From Rhodosorus marinus (taxonomy: Eukaryota; Rhodophyta; Stylonematophyceae; Stylonematales; Stylonemataceae): a DNA stretch of 64,000 bases. Location: the NCBI GenBank assembly GCA_029953675.1, contig JAMWBK010000004.1:1178001-1242000 (forward strand), written 5' to 3'. Made by a program: the position numbers and the translations under genes. This document shows, piece after piece, positions 19,365-30,598 of the stretch. Position 1 is the first letter of the stretch; each line of letters starts with the position of its first letter. The notes under the pieces are model-generated. The model was not told where the DNA came from and did not search any database. It saw only the letters and a list, made by a program, of their open reading frames with translations.

Positions 19365-20774
19365 CTAGTTATCTATAATCCCAACAATGCCACCATATAG
19401 TCCCAATATTAGGGCCGTCAGTCCAAACATGATTAGTACCACGCTAAGTACAGTGAAAAGATGCTCCTTTCCCTTTCTCTCTCTGGCAAACGCGTAAATA
19501 TCAATACCCGCAGGCCAAAGCATCATGGTCTGAGAGGCAATCAGAGAAGAAATAAGAGCTAGATAGATCTGAAAAGATGGAATTACAGTATTCACAAGGG
19601 TTTCTAGTACAATCACAATGAGGGCCCATAAGAACCACCACAGCAACGCCGCAGGTTTCAAACTCGTCAGTTTTGCAACTTCGTATGGACCGTTGTCTTT
19701 GCCAAAAACAATCCGTTTAACGAACGGTTCAACGGCCCTCTGGACTCCATAGATCAGCACTTGACCCGTCACAATTACTGCAATCGCTGCGTGTATAACA
19801 ACACAGACATCGGCTACGATCGCAGCTGCTCCTGGCTGAAGCGAGTTCGTGAATGGAGACACCAGCCATGTCGCATCTCCCGCAAGCCCGTACACTACAG
19901 AACCAGTAGTCGCGTAGAACAGGTATGCAGAGGTCTGAGAAAAGACCAACGAGTATGGAAAATTCTTAATAAACTTCATCGCGCTCATAATCTCGAGGAA
20001 TACGACCGCGCCGGCAAAAGCGTACAGCATATCCATTGCGGCGATTACGCAATCCGATGTTCCGTAATACGAAAACAGTACTCGTTGCCCAACCGGATAC
20101 GCCACTGGATCCTTCACCATGCTCGCAATCACGAAGAAGGAAATTACAACTGGAACAATAATACTCACAATGGCGATGATAGAAGTGAACGCCATCGCTT
20201 TGAAGCTCCTCAGCTGCAGTACAACAAGTGAGATGAATCCAGCGATGACCATCCACTCCGTGAGAGATACTGCGGATCCGCTGAAAAGTGCACTCCATGC
20301 TTTAGCTTGCGTGTAGCTGAACGCGGCGGAGTACAAGAATAGGAGTGGGTATGTGTTGAATCGGGCGAAAACCAACCCCTTCTTCCCAAAGGCACCGTTG
20401 AACAATTCCGGGTACGAATGCACTCCTTCGTACTTCTGGTATCGCAAGCGCCAAAGAAGGAAACCCGCACACATCGAGAGCCCCCAGCACAGCAAAAGAG
20501 TAAGATGTCCTGGTATCCATCCTAGCGTCGCGAAAGCGTTTGGAATGCTCAACACTCCCGTACCAACCATGTCCACGACCAGCAAAAACATTGCAAGTGC
20601 AACGCTCAGATTCTCGCAGGTATCATCTACGGCGTCTCCGCTCTCGATGTCTTTCCTATGCTCCACTGCTTCCTTCAAGTCATTAAGCGAGTCATCGGTG
20701 ACACTGGCCACGTCCACAACGACGGCGCTCTTCAAAGTACACTCCTCACCAAGCTTAGAATCAATTGATGCCAT
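19365..20774 (-). CDS. AAAP-family amino acid permease, copy 2
   Basis: A 469-residue intronless AAAP permease, the near twin of copy 1 and of the partial copy 4. The start ATG, the first-helix motif GTGVLSIPNAFATLGW and the C-terminal helices (PSFQIYLALISSLIASQTMMLWP, then GLTALILGLYGGIVGI) are intact, and there are no stops or frameshifts. Differences from copy 1 are scattered and mostly conservative, which suggests the protein is still under selection or was recently converted. Role as for copy 1: secondary transport of amino acids, substrate unknown. Confidence 0.92.
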   Translation of the reverse strand: MASIDSKLGEECTLKSAVVVDVASVTDDSLNDLKEAVEHRKDIESGDAVDDTCENLSVALAMFLLVVDMVGTGVLSIPNAFATLGWIPGHLTLLLCWGLSMCAGFLLWRLRYQKYEGVHSYPELFNGAFGKKGLVFARFNTYPLLFLYSAAFSYTQAKAWSALFSGSAVSLTEWMVIAGFISLVVLQLRSFKAMAFTSIIAIVSIIVPVVISFFVIASMVKDPVAYPVGQRVLFSYYGTSDCVIAAMDMLYAFAGAVVFLEIMSAMKFIKNFPYSLVFSQTSAYLFYATTGSVVYGLAGDATWLVSPFTNSLQPGAAAIVADVCVVIHAAIAVIVTGQVLIYGVQRAVEPFVKRIVFGKDNGPYEVAKLTSLKPAALLWWFLWALIVIVLETLVNTVIPSFQIYLALISSLIASQTMMLWPAGIDIYAFARERKGKEHLFTVLSVVLIMFGLTALILGLYGGIVGIIDN

Positions 20775-20860
20775 TTTTCTGCACTATTTTCATTCACAAT
20801 ATTTCTCAGCCACTGATGCCGTCCTAGACAGCAGGTCAGTCTTAAACGCTGATGAAGAGT

Positions 20861-20895
20861 GACTATAAATCCTCTTCGTGAGAAGTTCGCATAGC
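20861..20895 (-). promoter_or_regulatory. Conserved TATA-like upstream element of AAAP copy 2
   Basis: The same block as at 605-639, 87 nt upstream of the ATG at 20774, with core GATTTATAGTC on the minus strand. Confidence 0.5.
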
Positions 20896-21834
20896 ATGCT
20901 CGTTCCGGAGCTCGCTATTGTGCTCTGCGGGGAATAGCTGATCTCATCTACAGGAAACCTGCAAAATCCCGAAATAGCACCCAAGTATTCATAGCGCTCC
21001 GGGAAAGAGCCCGAAGTGATCAGCCCATTGCGTATGCTTACCGCCGTGAGCTAAGAGCATATTGGTTTAACTTGCTAGTCGCAATTGGCGGGTTCACATG
21101 TTTGTCAATCAATGGAGTTTATTGACAACATGAGTGGACACATGTTTATCAATCGATGGAGTTTCTTGATAAGATTCGTGGACTGCTAACTATCTCAGCC
21201 GACAGCAGTCCATTTCTACCTATCACGTTTTCCTAGCGCTATATGGGTTGAACTTCAAAACTCGAGAAAGTCCTTCCGAGCACGCGCAAGTCTCATCTTG
21301 TGCTGACTTGTTTCTACGATTATTCCGCAGGTCATGTGGTCCGAAATACAACTTGTTGCTAGGGTTACTAGGTGCGTAGGATCAAGCACCACGTTGTGTC
21401 AAGGGGGTTACTTCAGTTGCTGTGCTCCAAACCTTTCGTTGCGAGGGTTCTTCGTGGAATATCCACAGCGAGCAAAGCCGAAATTCGAAGTGCAGCAAGA
21501 ACCCAATCATAATAGAACTGTAAACGGTACGCCCAATCAGAATACCACTGTAACTCTGCGTCCAATCAAAAGCCAACCTCTCAGCAGGCCGTGTCAAGGC
21601 CCAAAAATATATATAATAGACAAAATGTTCGTTTTCTCGGAGGAACGTTTCTATTCGGAGAAAGAACCGAGGGAGAAAACAAAAATGGTACTGAAGGCGA
21701 TCTGCTAGCAGCATATTAACTGAGGTTGGTTTACCGGCGTCTTGGTTTGTATGTTTTACTGCCTTATGTCTAGTTTGCATTACTCCGTACCGCTTACGAC
21801 TGTGGCAGTAAACTACCACCACCACAACTAAAGG

Positions 21835-22275
21835 AGAAAATCGCGCGGTCTCCAAAACTGAAGCAGCGTTAATACGCCACGTGTGATTTCATTCATTCCT
21901 TCCATTAATACGGCACAACAGGAAACTTAAACGGATAAACTGCGAGGAGAGCCGGTCGCGTCGGCGGAACACCTCTCGCAATGCATTTCCTTTGGGGTGG
22001 CAAAGCCCGTGAGTGATAGCTTGTATGTTTTCATTCGAGTGCTAGTGGTGCGGTGCGTTGTGCGTTTTATTCAATAGACCTTCGGCTTTAGGTCATCGTC
22101 TGGTAGCTTTCTCAATTTAGTGTTTTGGCTTTATGGACTCCGTTGGTTGCCATTGGCTTCGCGAATTGTTCCTCTGAGCATCCCACACATGCTTTCCTCG
22201 TTTTCAACCCGTTTAGTCTTTCTTCAGTAATCTTTCTTCAGTCTCCAAATAGACACGTTCATTCGTGCTATGTAA
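21835..22275. mobile_element. Two opposed degenerate family A remnants
   Basis: A minus-strand relic at ~21838-22000 (CAGCGTTAATACGCCACG, GGAAACTTAAACGGATAAAC, GCGGAACACCTC) is followed by a plus-strand relic at ~22125-22275 (TTTATGGACTCCGTTGGTTG, CTTCGCGAATTGTTCC, CAGTCTCCAAATAGAC). Both are too decayed for an open frame. Confidence 0.5.
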
Positions 22276-22852
22276 CGGCCGAATAAAAGTTTGCTGCTAG
22301 AGCAGACATAGTGCTACCAGTGCCCTGCGCGAGGTAACTGCTGAATAAAAGCTACAGGGTTGCTCAGATCTGACGAGCTTATTGGTTAAAACACGAGCCG
22401 TTTAGCCGTTAGCCTCTCCGAAACAAAGCAAAGGTTTCAGTCCCTCCAAAACAAGCTAAAGAGCTGTCAGAGGGAAGCATTGCAATAGAAAAATTTCCAC
22501 TTCTCCAGCTGGCGAAAATTGTTCTCTAAAATAGGATATGTACTCAATGAAAATGCTTTTTTACGTAATTTGCTGTAGGAGCTTAAAATAGAAACACGTG
22601 CCCTTTCGGAATGGAGAACTAAGAGAGAAAAATGCTGAAGGTCGGCATTTTTGGAAAAAGTACTCTAAAATGAGATATGGGGCGAGGCCCGTTTTTCAAA
22701 CAATCGTTGTTTTTAACCAATAATTTTTGGAAGAGCTTAAAATAGAATAACGGGCCCCCGGGGGCAATGGGGCAGCGAAGCATGCCTCATTAAAGGGGGC
22801 AGCCATACGGTAGTGTAAACTTTCGATGGGTCATAGTTGATTTTCTGGGCAC

Positions 22853-23010
22853 AATGAATGAATGAATTTACTTTATCGGAGGCTGAAAAAAACAAACCCG
22901 AGGAGCAAAAAAGGACTAAGCACGGCGAAGATCGCACGCCTCCAACATCAAAGCAGCGTTCATACGCCACAGCCAGAAACTTAACCGGGTAAACAACGAG
23001 GACAGACGGT
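22853..23010 (-). mobile_element. Truncated A2-type copy
   Basis: The 3' end is at 22853 (GAATGAATGAATTTACTTTATCGGAGGC on the plus strand, shown here by position) and runs through AAACCCGAGGAGC, the ORF2 stop and about 30 codons of C-terminus, then breaks off near 23010. No clear target-site duplication was found. Confidence 0.65.
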
Positions 23011-23214
23011 TAGTGCACTGGGGCAGGCCCGAAGATGAATGTATTCAATACATACATGAAAAAGTTGTACCATTGATATATGCTTTACTACAACGAAAAC
23101 AATATATCGATGTGAGAATAAATTGATTGCCCCATTGACAAATGAACTATTGAACTGAAATCCAATACAAAGATGGACCTGCTACTTGAAAGGCCGGCAG
23201 TCTTTCATGAACGG

Positions 23215-25800
23215 GTGTGATGCGTACGCAAAACGTAAAAGGAACTAAGCGCTAGGAAGAAGAGCATGTAAGCCCCAAGCGACGGCGGCGCGCCTCGGCG
23301 AGCATGTTGCTAGAATACCGCTGAGTGCGATACTTAAACGGCGGAGGAGCACCAGATATTCTCCGGGATGTTCGGTAAAACGCTTACGAGCCTGAAGGCC
23401 CAGGGGAACGTCTCCGGCGGGAGGTACGGAGAATTTCCTCCAAATCGGACTCGCGAAGCGTCATATCTATGCGAAGTGGGCCAACTCTGGTCGGTCGAGA
23501 AGGGCAGCAAAATTGGGCTGGACCTCCACATCGGACCACGGAAATAAGGCGGATACCAGTTCCGCCAGGTCATCATAGGGGAGGACAGGCGCCGGTCCCT
23601 CCAAAACCGGTACCCCTCGACTCAAATCGCCAACCTCCCCAACTTTTTGCACCCGAGCCGTCACTTGCGAGGCACCCGTGGACTGGGCCGTGCGCGCCGA
23701 GGCCTCGAGCGACGTCATACACAAACTTTTGCAAAACCTCAAATTCCCCTCGCAGGACCATTGCGGCCGGTCCCGGACATGCCAGCTACGCGCTGATGTG
23801 CGAGCAGGGGCCAGGATCAAACGCGGCATTATCCCCAAGAATTCCCATATAACCACATCCCGCAGATTGCGGGCCAAACCCGCAAATATGAAGTCCAAAA
23901 TACACCCAGCCTGTAAGAGCTCCTTGCAAGGCAGTACTACCGGTGGAATCCGGCCCCTCGGAGGAAGTGCGCCCCCAAACGAAGAAACCCACCTCCGAAG
24001 CCAACTCCGAAACTGCGTCCTCCAAACACCCCGGTTCCCTCCCACCTGCTCAACGTTACCCTTTAGGTCCAGGGGCTGCGACAACGCAGCCGTACCAGAG
24101 GAGCTAACGATCGTTCTCCCCCTTAGACCCTGGGGAGTCGGTCCTTACTCGCTTGCCTCGTAGTCGCACTAAGGTATTGGCTCTTCCACTGCGCGAGGCG
24201 CGCGTGCATATGCCCGGGGCGTCCACGAGGCTCGTTGGAGTATCCTCCACCGATATTCCATCCAGCTCCCGTTCATTGTCCCCCTCCACGGAGGTAGTGG
24301 TGGCGCTTGAACCCTCAAGCACGTCCATGCGCTGTAAATCCCCCTTGTAGCGCGACTGCAATACCAACGGCCGCTCTCGATCAAAGAGAATCGACACCGC
24401 CTCACGAAGATGGCGCGGACCGGACCGAAATCGCACCAACAGGAGCCTCTCAAGGAGGTGAATACGGAACCAACGGATGGCCGCCGCCTTCACACTGCAC
24501 TCCCTCTCAGAAGTCCGGCAATCTGTCCCGGTGCCAGGAAATGCCCCGAGAAACGGTCAAAGGCAAAATGGAGCAACACCTGGGGGTTCTCGCGTAACCA
24601 GCGGGCACTTACTGGCCACAGGTCTGTTGGCTTAGGAAGCAGCGCCTGAAGATACGCGTCTGCAGTCGATGTCACAACGAACAGAACACCGCGTCCCTCG
24701 TAGTTTGCGAAAAAGAAATCCTCGCGCTTGCAGTCCATTGATTCCGAAAAGGTATGTCTAAAATCCGGCGTTGACGGGACCTGTCCCCGTGTGGGCTCCG
24801 GACGCACATTGCGCACCCAAAGAAATTCCAAAACTGTTGCCGAGTTTCCCTCAGTCTCCTCACGCGGTGGTAAAAACCGGACCATTGCAGCTGTTCGCGC
24901 TGAAACGTTAGCGCCGTGCCTCGACACCGAACAGTACGAGGGAGCCCCCCTCGGGACACCTCCTTAACCTGGGTGGAGGGGACCTAACTGCTGAATGTCC
25001 TGCCAACGTAGGGTAAAAATCTTCACATACGTCTAAAACGGCGCCCGTAGGTGGACCATCTCGGTCAGCACCAGTCCCCGAACACGGGTACTTGTTGGGA
25101 ACCCCCTTTCCATAAGCAAAATCCACACTGTCCCGAGCGGATTCAACAGCCCTCGCCTGTCCCGGGACAAGTGCATATTGACTGATCCCTGATTTTGACT
25201 GCTTCATGCCTTGCGGCCAGCGTGGCCACGTGGTCCGCCGTCAGCCCCGATTCCAGCGCACAGAGACGCAGAGTGAGCTGCGGTAGGACGCCCTTATCCC
25301 CGGCGGCGGTGACCAAACTGGTCACTGCCGACAAAAGGACACGCATTTGTGTGCCAGACGCACCCTGCAGATCCACCACCGTCGAGAACGTGCCTGAGCT
25401 CAGGTAAACTCGAATTCCGCTGCTGTCAACACCTCCTTGCTGTGAAGCTCCGTGCCCAAGGGAGCGGGGCCCGGGGAGACCCCAACCATCACGAGAGAGT
25501 GTGGTGAGGAAACTTTCCACAAAAGAACCCCGGCCAAAAACCAACCCAACCCAACCCGAAAAGAAAAAGACCGCACAACGCACCCCCAATAAGAGAGAAA
25601 GCCGAAGGCGCAAACCACACAACGCGAAACAACGGAAGAAGAGAGAAAGCCCCAGGCGAAATCCACACAACGCGAAACAGCGGGGGGAAAGGCAACAAAA
25701 GGAAGCGCCTCCCATGGAAGAACACAATCGTGACCGAAAACGACTCAATTCCCGAACCTCGAGAACTCAAAAACCAAAACCCGTCGTCTACAGAGTTTTA
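23215..25800 (-). mobile_element. Internally deleted non-LTR element with A-like 5' half and B-like 3' end
   Basis: On the minus strand the element has a family A-like leader (GTTTTGGTTTTTGAG...GTGTTCTTCCATGGGAGGCGCTTCC) and an ORF1 homologue starting at 25489 with MVGVSPG. Its conserved central domain is at 24927-24490 (FLWVRNVRPEP, FFFANYEG, LLHFAFDRFSG). An ORF2 N-terminal homologue follows at 24084-23467 (205 residues ending in ...AELVSALFPWSDVEV). At about 23400-23470 it jumps straight to a B-like ORF2 C-terminus and 3' UTR ending near 23215. The reverse transcriptase and endonuclease are therefore missing. ORF1 is broken by frameshifts. This is a non-autonomous deletion derivative, or a recombinant of two families. 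Confidence 0.7.
23467..24084 (-). pseudogene. ORF2 N-terminal fragment of the deleted element
   Basis: A 205-codon open frame aligning with the start of family A ORF2. WLRRWVSSF corresponds to VLSWFSHLI, CILDFIFAGLARNLRDVVIWEFL to LVLDFLWQQVAANPHCSLRWELL, and MPRLILAPARTSARSW to the frame-0 start of the A copy. It is continuous where the A copy is broken, which locates the A frameshift. It stops before the RT motifs. Confidence 0.65.
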
Positions 25801-25888
25801 GGTACTTCATTGAATGAATTTGTTTTATTGGATAAAGGCCACAGAAGACCAGCTTCTCAGCTTCTTCTGCAGCGAACCACACCCCCCA

Positions 25889-25916
25889 AATCAAGTATTG
25901 AATGAATCAAGTATTG
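25889..25916. repeat. 12-bp direct repeat around AATG, possible tail-only insertion footprint
   Basis: AATCAAGTATTG at 25889-25900 and 25905-25916 is separated by AATG only, the repeat unit of the family A 3' tail (CATT on the other strand). Confidence 0.4.
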
Positions 25917-25939
25917 TGGCATCAGAATCTGAACGAAGA

Positions 25940-26720
25940 GGTTGGAATCGTCGACATGGCTTCCCAATGAGGCCATTGTTCTTTTGAGGAATTGCGTCTA
26001 TTTATTCAAATTTGTTTATTTCTTAATGTCCGTACGAAGGTATTTATATCGGCGAAACATAGACTTCACTAGAGAGTCCTTTAGTGAAGTGTTCACGGTC
26101 AAATTGTTGCGACATATCACGCAGGTTGGACCCCTGGAGACCCTGAAAGCAACACTACTCTGGAGCCAGATTCTCTACCGACCATCGGAGCACAACTGCA
26201 ACCTTGGGAAGTGCTCACTCTTCGGCTGTCACCCTGCCCCCAGACTGCTCACCCGAGATACCTGTAGGCGTGACCGTTTCACGAGCGGGCGTGACCATCC
26301 ACTCCATCCGGATTGGGACAAGGCAATATGGAAGAAGCCCAACGACAACTGCAAAATACACATGCCAAACCTTTCGAGGAGATTGCACATACCTTCGTCC
26401 GCAAGAACTGACCACCTCTGTTGCGCTTTTAATCAGAGACTAGACCTGACTACACATTGCGGACACTGGCGTTTCAATTTGGGCGCACATTGGCACGCGA
26501 AGCGGACTCCCTGTCGAGGTTACATCTCGAATAGGTTACTTGGATGCTGTAAACTTCGGCTGAATAAGACCCGGATGGTACACACCCTGTCTGGAAGCAA
26601 GTGGAGTCTCTGCAGATGAGGTGGCCTGGGCTTTGTCACACGACGACGAACCCAACCTATTGCATTCTGTACTGGATGGTTTAATACTTCCAAGTTAATC
26701 AAGGGCACTGGCCCTGCCTA
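25940..26720 (+). other. Decayed coding-like region, unidentified
   Basis: Several overlapping plus-strand frames look protein-like in pieces: one of 225 codons from 25942, and another containing VGVTVSRAGVTIHSIRIG and, after stops, VSADEVAWALSHDDEPNLL. The switch between frames suggests a decayed gene or mobile-element ORF. No family recognised. Confidence 0.25.
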
Positions 26721-26787
26721 GAACTGGTCAAACAACGGACCCTCGAAGCTTCCCTACCAGCCGACAGCAAAACCCCCCTCGCCTACA

Positions 26788-27378
26788 TGGACTTTACTGG
26801 ACTTTACTAGCATAGCCTGAAGCGCTACGCAAGGCGTGAAGATGAACTAATAACTAGGGAGGGAAGTATGCAACCCCAGGCGCCGATGGCGCGCCTCGGA
26901 AAGCATGTCGCTGGAATATCGCCAAAGGGAGACACTTAAACGCCTCAAGAGCGCCAAATATTCAGTAGGATGCTCAGCAAAACATTTCCGCAACCACTCT
27001 AAACCCGACTTATCGACGTGACCAAAGCTTTCCACAATGAATGGCTGGAACCGGTGAGAGCGACCCTCAGCGCAAGGCAGACTGGCCATGCTCTCAGCAT
27101 ACCGTCGTTCCTTAACTCTTCGAAGGGCTGAAGCCGCGGCCCCCCGGCGGCGGGCGGCTGCGGTGAGGTGGGCGCTGGCCACGGGGCAGGTAATCGCAAG
27201 GTCCACATATGTTGAGCGTCTGACAGCAGCGTCAGAGACGAGGAGATCGGCTATACAACGGGGCGGTGCAGAGTCCGAGATTGATCTGGGCAGTTCCGAC
27301 TCAACCTCAACCGTATGCCCTATCCGAGTCAAAAATTCGCTGAGGATGTACTTGAGGCGAGTGTGACGCCTCGTACGG
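26788..27378 (-). mobile_element. Family B copy, 5'-truncated, directly behind another B copy
   Basis: It ends in two tail units (GGACTTTACT) at 26788 and carries ~161 codons of the C-terminus (endonuclease and after; stop at 26847). Its truncated 5' end at CTCGTACGGAGAC abuts the tail of the next copy without spacer. The frame is intact and nearly identical to 10383-11930. Confidence 0.85.
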
Positions 27379-28400
27379 AGACTTTACTAGCATAGCCTGA
27401 AGCGCTACGCAAGGCGTGAAGATGAACTAATAACTAGGGAGGGAAGCATGCAACCCCAGGCGCCGATGGCGCGCCTCGGAAAGCATGTCGCTGGAATATC
27501 GCCAAAGGGAGACACTTAAACGCCTCAAGAGCGCCAAATATTCAGTAGGATGCTCGGCAAAACATTTCCGCAACCACTCTAAACCCGACTTATCGACGTG
27601 ACCAAAGCTTTCCACAATGAACGGCTGGAACCGGTGAGAGAAACCCTCAGCGCAAGGCAGACTGGCCATGCTCTCAGCATACCGTCGTTCCTTAACTCTT
27701 CGAAGGGCTGAAGCCGCGGCCCCCCGGCGGCGGGCTGCTGCGGTGAGGTGGGCGCTGGCCACGGGGCAGGTAATCGCAAGGTCCACATATGTTGAGCGTC
27801 TGGCAGCAGCGTCGGAGACGAGGAGATCGGCTATACAACGGGGCGGTGCAGAGTCCGAGATTGATCTGGGCAGTTCCGACTCAACCTCAACCGCATGTCC
27901 TATCCGAGTCAAAAATTCGCTGAGGATGTACTTGAGGCGAGTGTGACGCCTCGTACGGAGACCTTTCAACAGTCCGCAGGAACCCAGGAAGTGGTAGCCA
28001 CAAGCGTCAATCCGGCTCTCACATCCCTGACAGAAAGACGGCCGATTAGAGTGCCACGGAGCCTGTGGCAAACCGAGATAGATCCGTGCGGCAGAACGGA
28101 ACTGGAAAGCATCGAGACGATGACTCAATGACGACGGTAGAGTGGTTAACCACAAGTGCGAGAGACGGCCTCCCATGCCGAGGAGACGAGCGGCAGTGGT
28201 AGGCGGCGTGAGAGGAGAATTGAGCATGACTGTGTGAGCGGCACTGTGTTGGCCCCAGGTGAGGCTATGTTGAATCACATCAGTGCGGGAGCTATGACGG
28301 AACAACTCCGTACGCAAATCCTCTGCGCAAGCGCAGGGAAACGGAGAAGGCTCGGGGAGGAAACTCTTCCGAGCAGCCTGCTGGTTGAGGGTTAATAGAG
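27379..28400 (-). mobile_element. Family B copy, 5'-truncated, second of a head-to-tail pair
   Basis: An open frame of 296 codons (28317-27427) covers the knuckle CQGCESRIDACGYHFLGSC, the endonuclease and the C-terminus. The upstream part (28320-28400) is only weakly B-like. A single tail unit ACTTTACTAGC joins it to the copy at 26788-27378. Both copies are young. Confidence 0.8.
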
Positions 28401-28492
28401 CCTCCTAGGATTGCAATTTGTTCTTCCTTGTATATGGAATCATGTTTTTACTTTGAAACGGGACTGGGCAGATTCTTCGAAAAGTTGAGCTC

Positions 28493-29053
28493 TCAAGCCA
28501 TACCTGCTTTGCAAGCCTCTAGATCAGCTTCAAGCGTTAGGACGAGGAGCTTTTTTGCATCTCTTTGCTCTTCTATGTCGGCGACCACTGACTCCCGTGC
28601 TTCAAAGCGGCTCCTATACAGATCGGCTTGGGCTTGCGCCTTTTCAATCTTACCGATTCTGAAATCGATCGTAGCCTGCCTGCGGTCAATTTTCGCCTGG
28701 AACTCAGCTATTCGAACGATGTTACGGGCGATCCTTTCTTCCTTGTCGTCCGAGGATATCTCCCCTGCCAATAGTTTCCTGTTTATCTCCTCAAATCTTG
28801 CCAGCCATCCTTCCGAGATAGATCTCTGCTCAATTAGCCGACCAAGGTATACTTCGTTTTGTCTGGCCTTGTCCTCCCAACTACGTATTCTGCGACCGAC
28901 ACGGCGTTGTATTTGCCGCAATTCTACTAGCTCATTCGCAAGACCTCCGAGGGAGGTTTTGCTCCTACCAAGCTCCTTCATAAGCTCGTCACATTCTCCG
29001 AGCGCTATTCCAACCGACAGGAATATCAACACGCAGGCGATTTGCGGCTTCAT
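28493..29053 (-). CDS. Secreted coiled-coil protein, unknown function
   Basis: An intronless gene for 186 residues. The N-terminus has a basic residue, a hydrophobic core (IACVLIFLSVGIAL) and a small-residue cleavage region GECDE, which reads as a signal peptide of about 20 residues. The rest is highly charged and helical with heptad-like spacing: LVELRQIQRRVGRRIRSWED, KEERIARNIVRIAEFQAKID, and ARESVVADIEEQRDAKKLLV. Cys residues occur near both ends of the mature part (CDE and EACKAG), so the coil could be closed by a disulphide. It probably acts in the secretory system, cell wall or outside the cell; no family recognised. It starts at the ATG at 29053, the only upstream Met with a signal-like sequence, and lies just upstream of the family B pair in the same direction. 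Confidence 0.75.
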   Translation of the reverse strand: MKPQIACVLIFLSVGIALGECDELMKELGRSKTSLGGLANELVELRQIQRRVGRRIRSWEDKARQNEVYLGRLIEQRSISEGWLARFEEINRKLLAGEISSDDKEERIARNIVRIAEFQAKIDRRQATIDFRIGKIEKAQAQADLYRSRFEARESVVADIEEQRDAKKLLVLTLEADLEACKAGMA

Positions 29054-30420
29054 CTCAGTTGTGTGGATTCGTGAAATGACCCCAAAAACGCGCAGACAAT
29101 TTTCATGGTTAACCTATTCTGACCACCAGTCTCCTCGTCTCTGCTTCTCCCCCTCACCTCAGTCCCACTTATTCTACGAAACGTACCCAGTGCGACTTGA
29201 GGACCTAATCACATACAACTTCCATAAGCCGACTCTTATATAGAGCAAGCTACCCAGAATTCCATTGACTTCAATCGCAATATACAAGCCACTATACGAG
29301 CCGCACTGTTTAGATTAAGATTTAGCCAAGCTCTCTCGAGTTCTAGTCCTCACACAATGCATCAGTCCCAAACCAGCTGTGAGAAAGAAAAACTCAAAAC
29401 ACCCCGCTACGCGAATTGTTACGAGTTTAGCCGCATCCAGAATTACACACACCTCCATCTAGGAGTGCGCACAACTCCGTCCAGAGGAGTACACGTAAAG
29501 CCAGTCGCTCCCAGAAGCATATCTGTAAACAGCACGCTATACATTAATTTGAATGAATCTGTTTCATCGGAAATTAGTTTGGGGTCAGTAGTCCACCCAC
29601 TCATCCAGTTTGGGGTTAGGACTTTGGAATATTGACGCTGTAATGCTGAAGTTGGATTCTTTAAAAGCGGTTGATTTGCATATATGACATTACGAGAGGC
29701 TTTGCCTGCAGATGGATGGGGCTCGGAAACTGAACCCGAAGATCACCCCCTTCGAGCACCAACGCTGTTTCCATACAAGAACAAAATTAGCAGGAGTTCA
29801 TATTCTGGTAAGCTTTTTCTTCCAAATTCAAACCACTGGGGGAGGCGAGTGTCCTAAGGGGCGACTCTCCCCAATTGAGAGCTTGGGTGAGGACAATTAC
29901 TTGCACAAACTTCACGGTCCAATGGGGGGCTCCCTACATAAAATTCTCAAGAGCGACCTACGTAAAAACTGGAATCCCCCCTTGGACCACCCAGGAAAGG
30001 GTTAGATTCCTCATCTGTAGCATCTTGTTTTACAATATTGTATATTGTGGTCTTTCATAGTGTGTAGCAGTCTATCTTCTTTTAAGATAATTTCGTCGTG
30101 TGTGTTGCGATAATTGGAGCGCTGGCTCCGGTTTGAGAAGATTTGAGATTGGATGTTTTGACTTTCCTAGGGTGTCTGGATACTTTACCATAATTCGATG
30201 ACTGGCGCTCAAGGCGAATACTGTGCGGCAACAGCACTTTCCAGCTGGTAATTCTGGTATTTTCTCTGGGTGAGAACAACGTAGAGCTTACAGTTCGATT
30301 CTGAAAGGGATGTTCGAGAAGAGCCCCTTTTTTGAAGATAATCAAGATTGCTTGTGGGAGTGGCGCCCGTCAGGTACGTATCAATTAGAAAGATTGCTGC
30401 CAAAAAACACACTGATGATT
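29054..30420. other. Intergenic, no confident gene
   Basis: It contains the promoter side of the coiled-coil gene (TATATAGAG-like sequence near 29240) and a relic of the family A tail at ~29553-29575 (GAATGAATCTGTTTCATCGG). Open frames are short and unlike proteins. Confidence 0.4.
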
Positions 30421-30423
30421 CGG

Positions 30424-30598
30424 GAGTTGTTCCGCCAACGCCCTGACCGCCTGTCCTCGTGGTTTACCCATTTAAGTTTCTTGCTGGGGCGTATGGCGCT
30501 GCTTTGATGCTGGAGGTGCGCGATCTTCGCCGCGCATAATTTGTTCTTCCCCCTCCGGGGTTTTTCTTTCACTATCCGATTAAACAAATTCATTCAGA
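30424..30598 (+). mobile_element. Truncated A2-type copy
   Basis: About 35 codons of ORF2 C-terminus (GGGAGTTGTTCCGCCAACGC...CTTCGCCGCGC), then a CCCCCTCCGGGG hairpin and the 3' box CTATCCGATTAAACAAATTCATTC. Small deletions break the frame. No certain target-site duplication. Confidence 0.7.

Larger units (their letters stand above)
19365..22840. repeat. Right member of the ~6-kb tandem duplication
   Basis: Matches 13320-16560 in gene content and order; see that entry. Its left part up to ~21358 also matches 1-1102. Confidence 0.7.
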
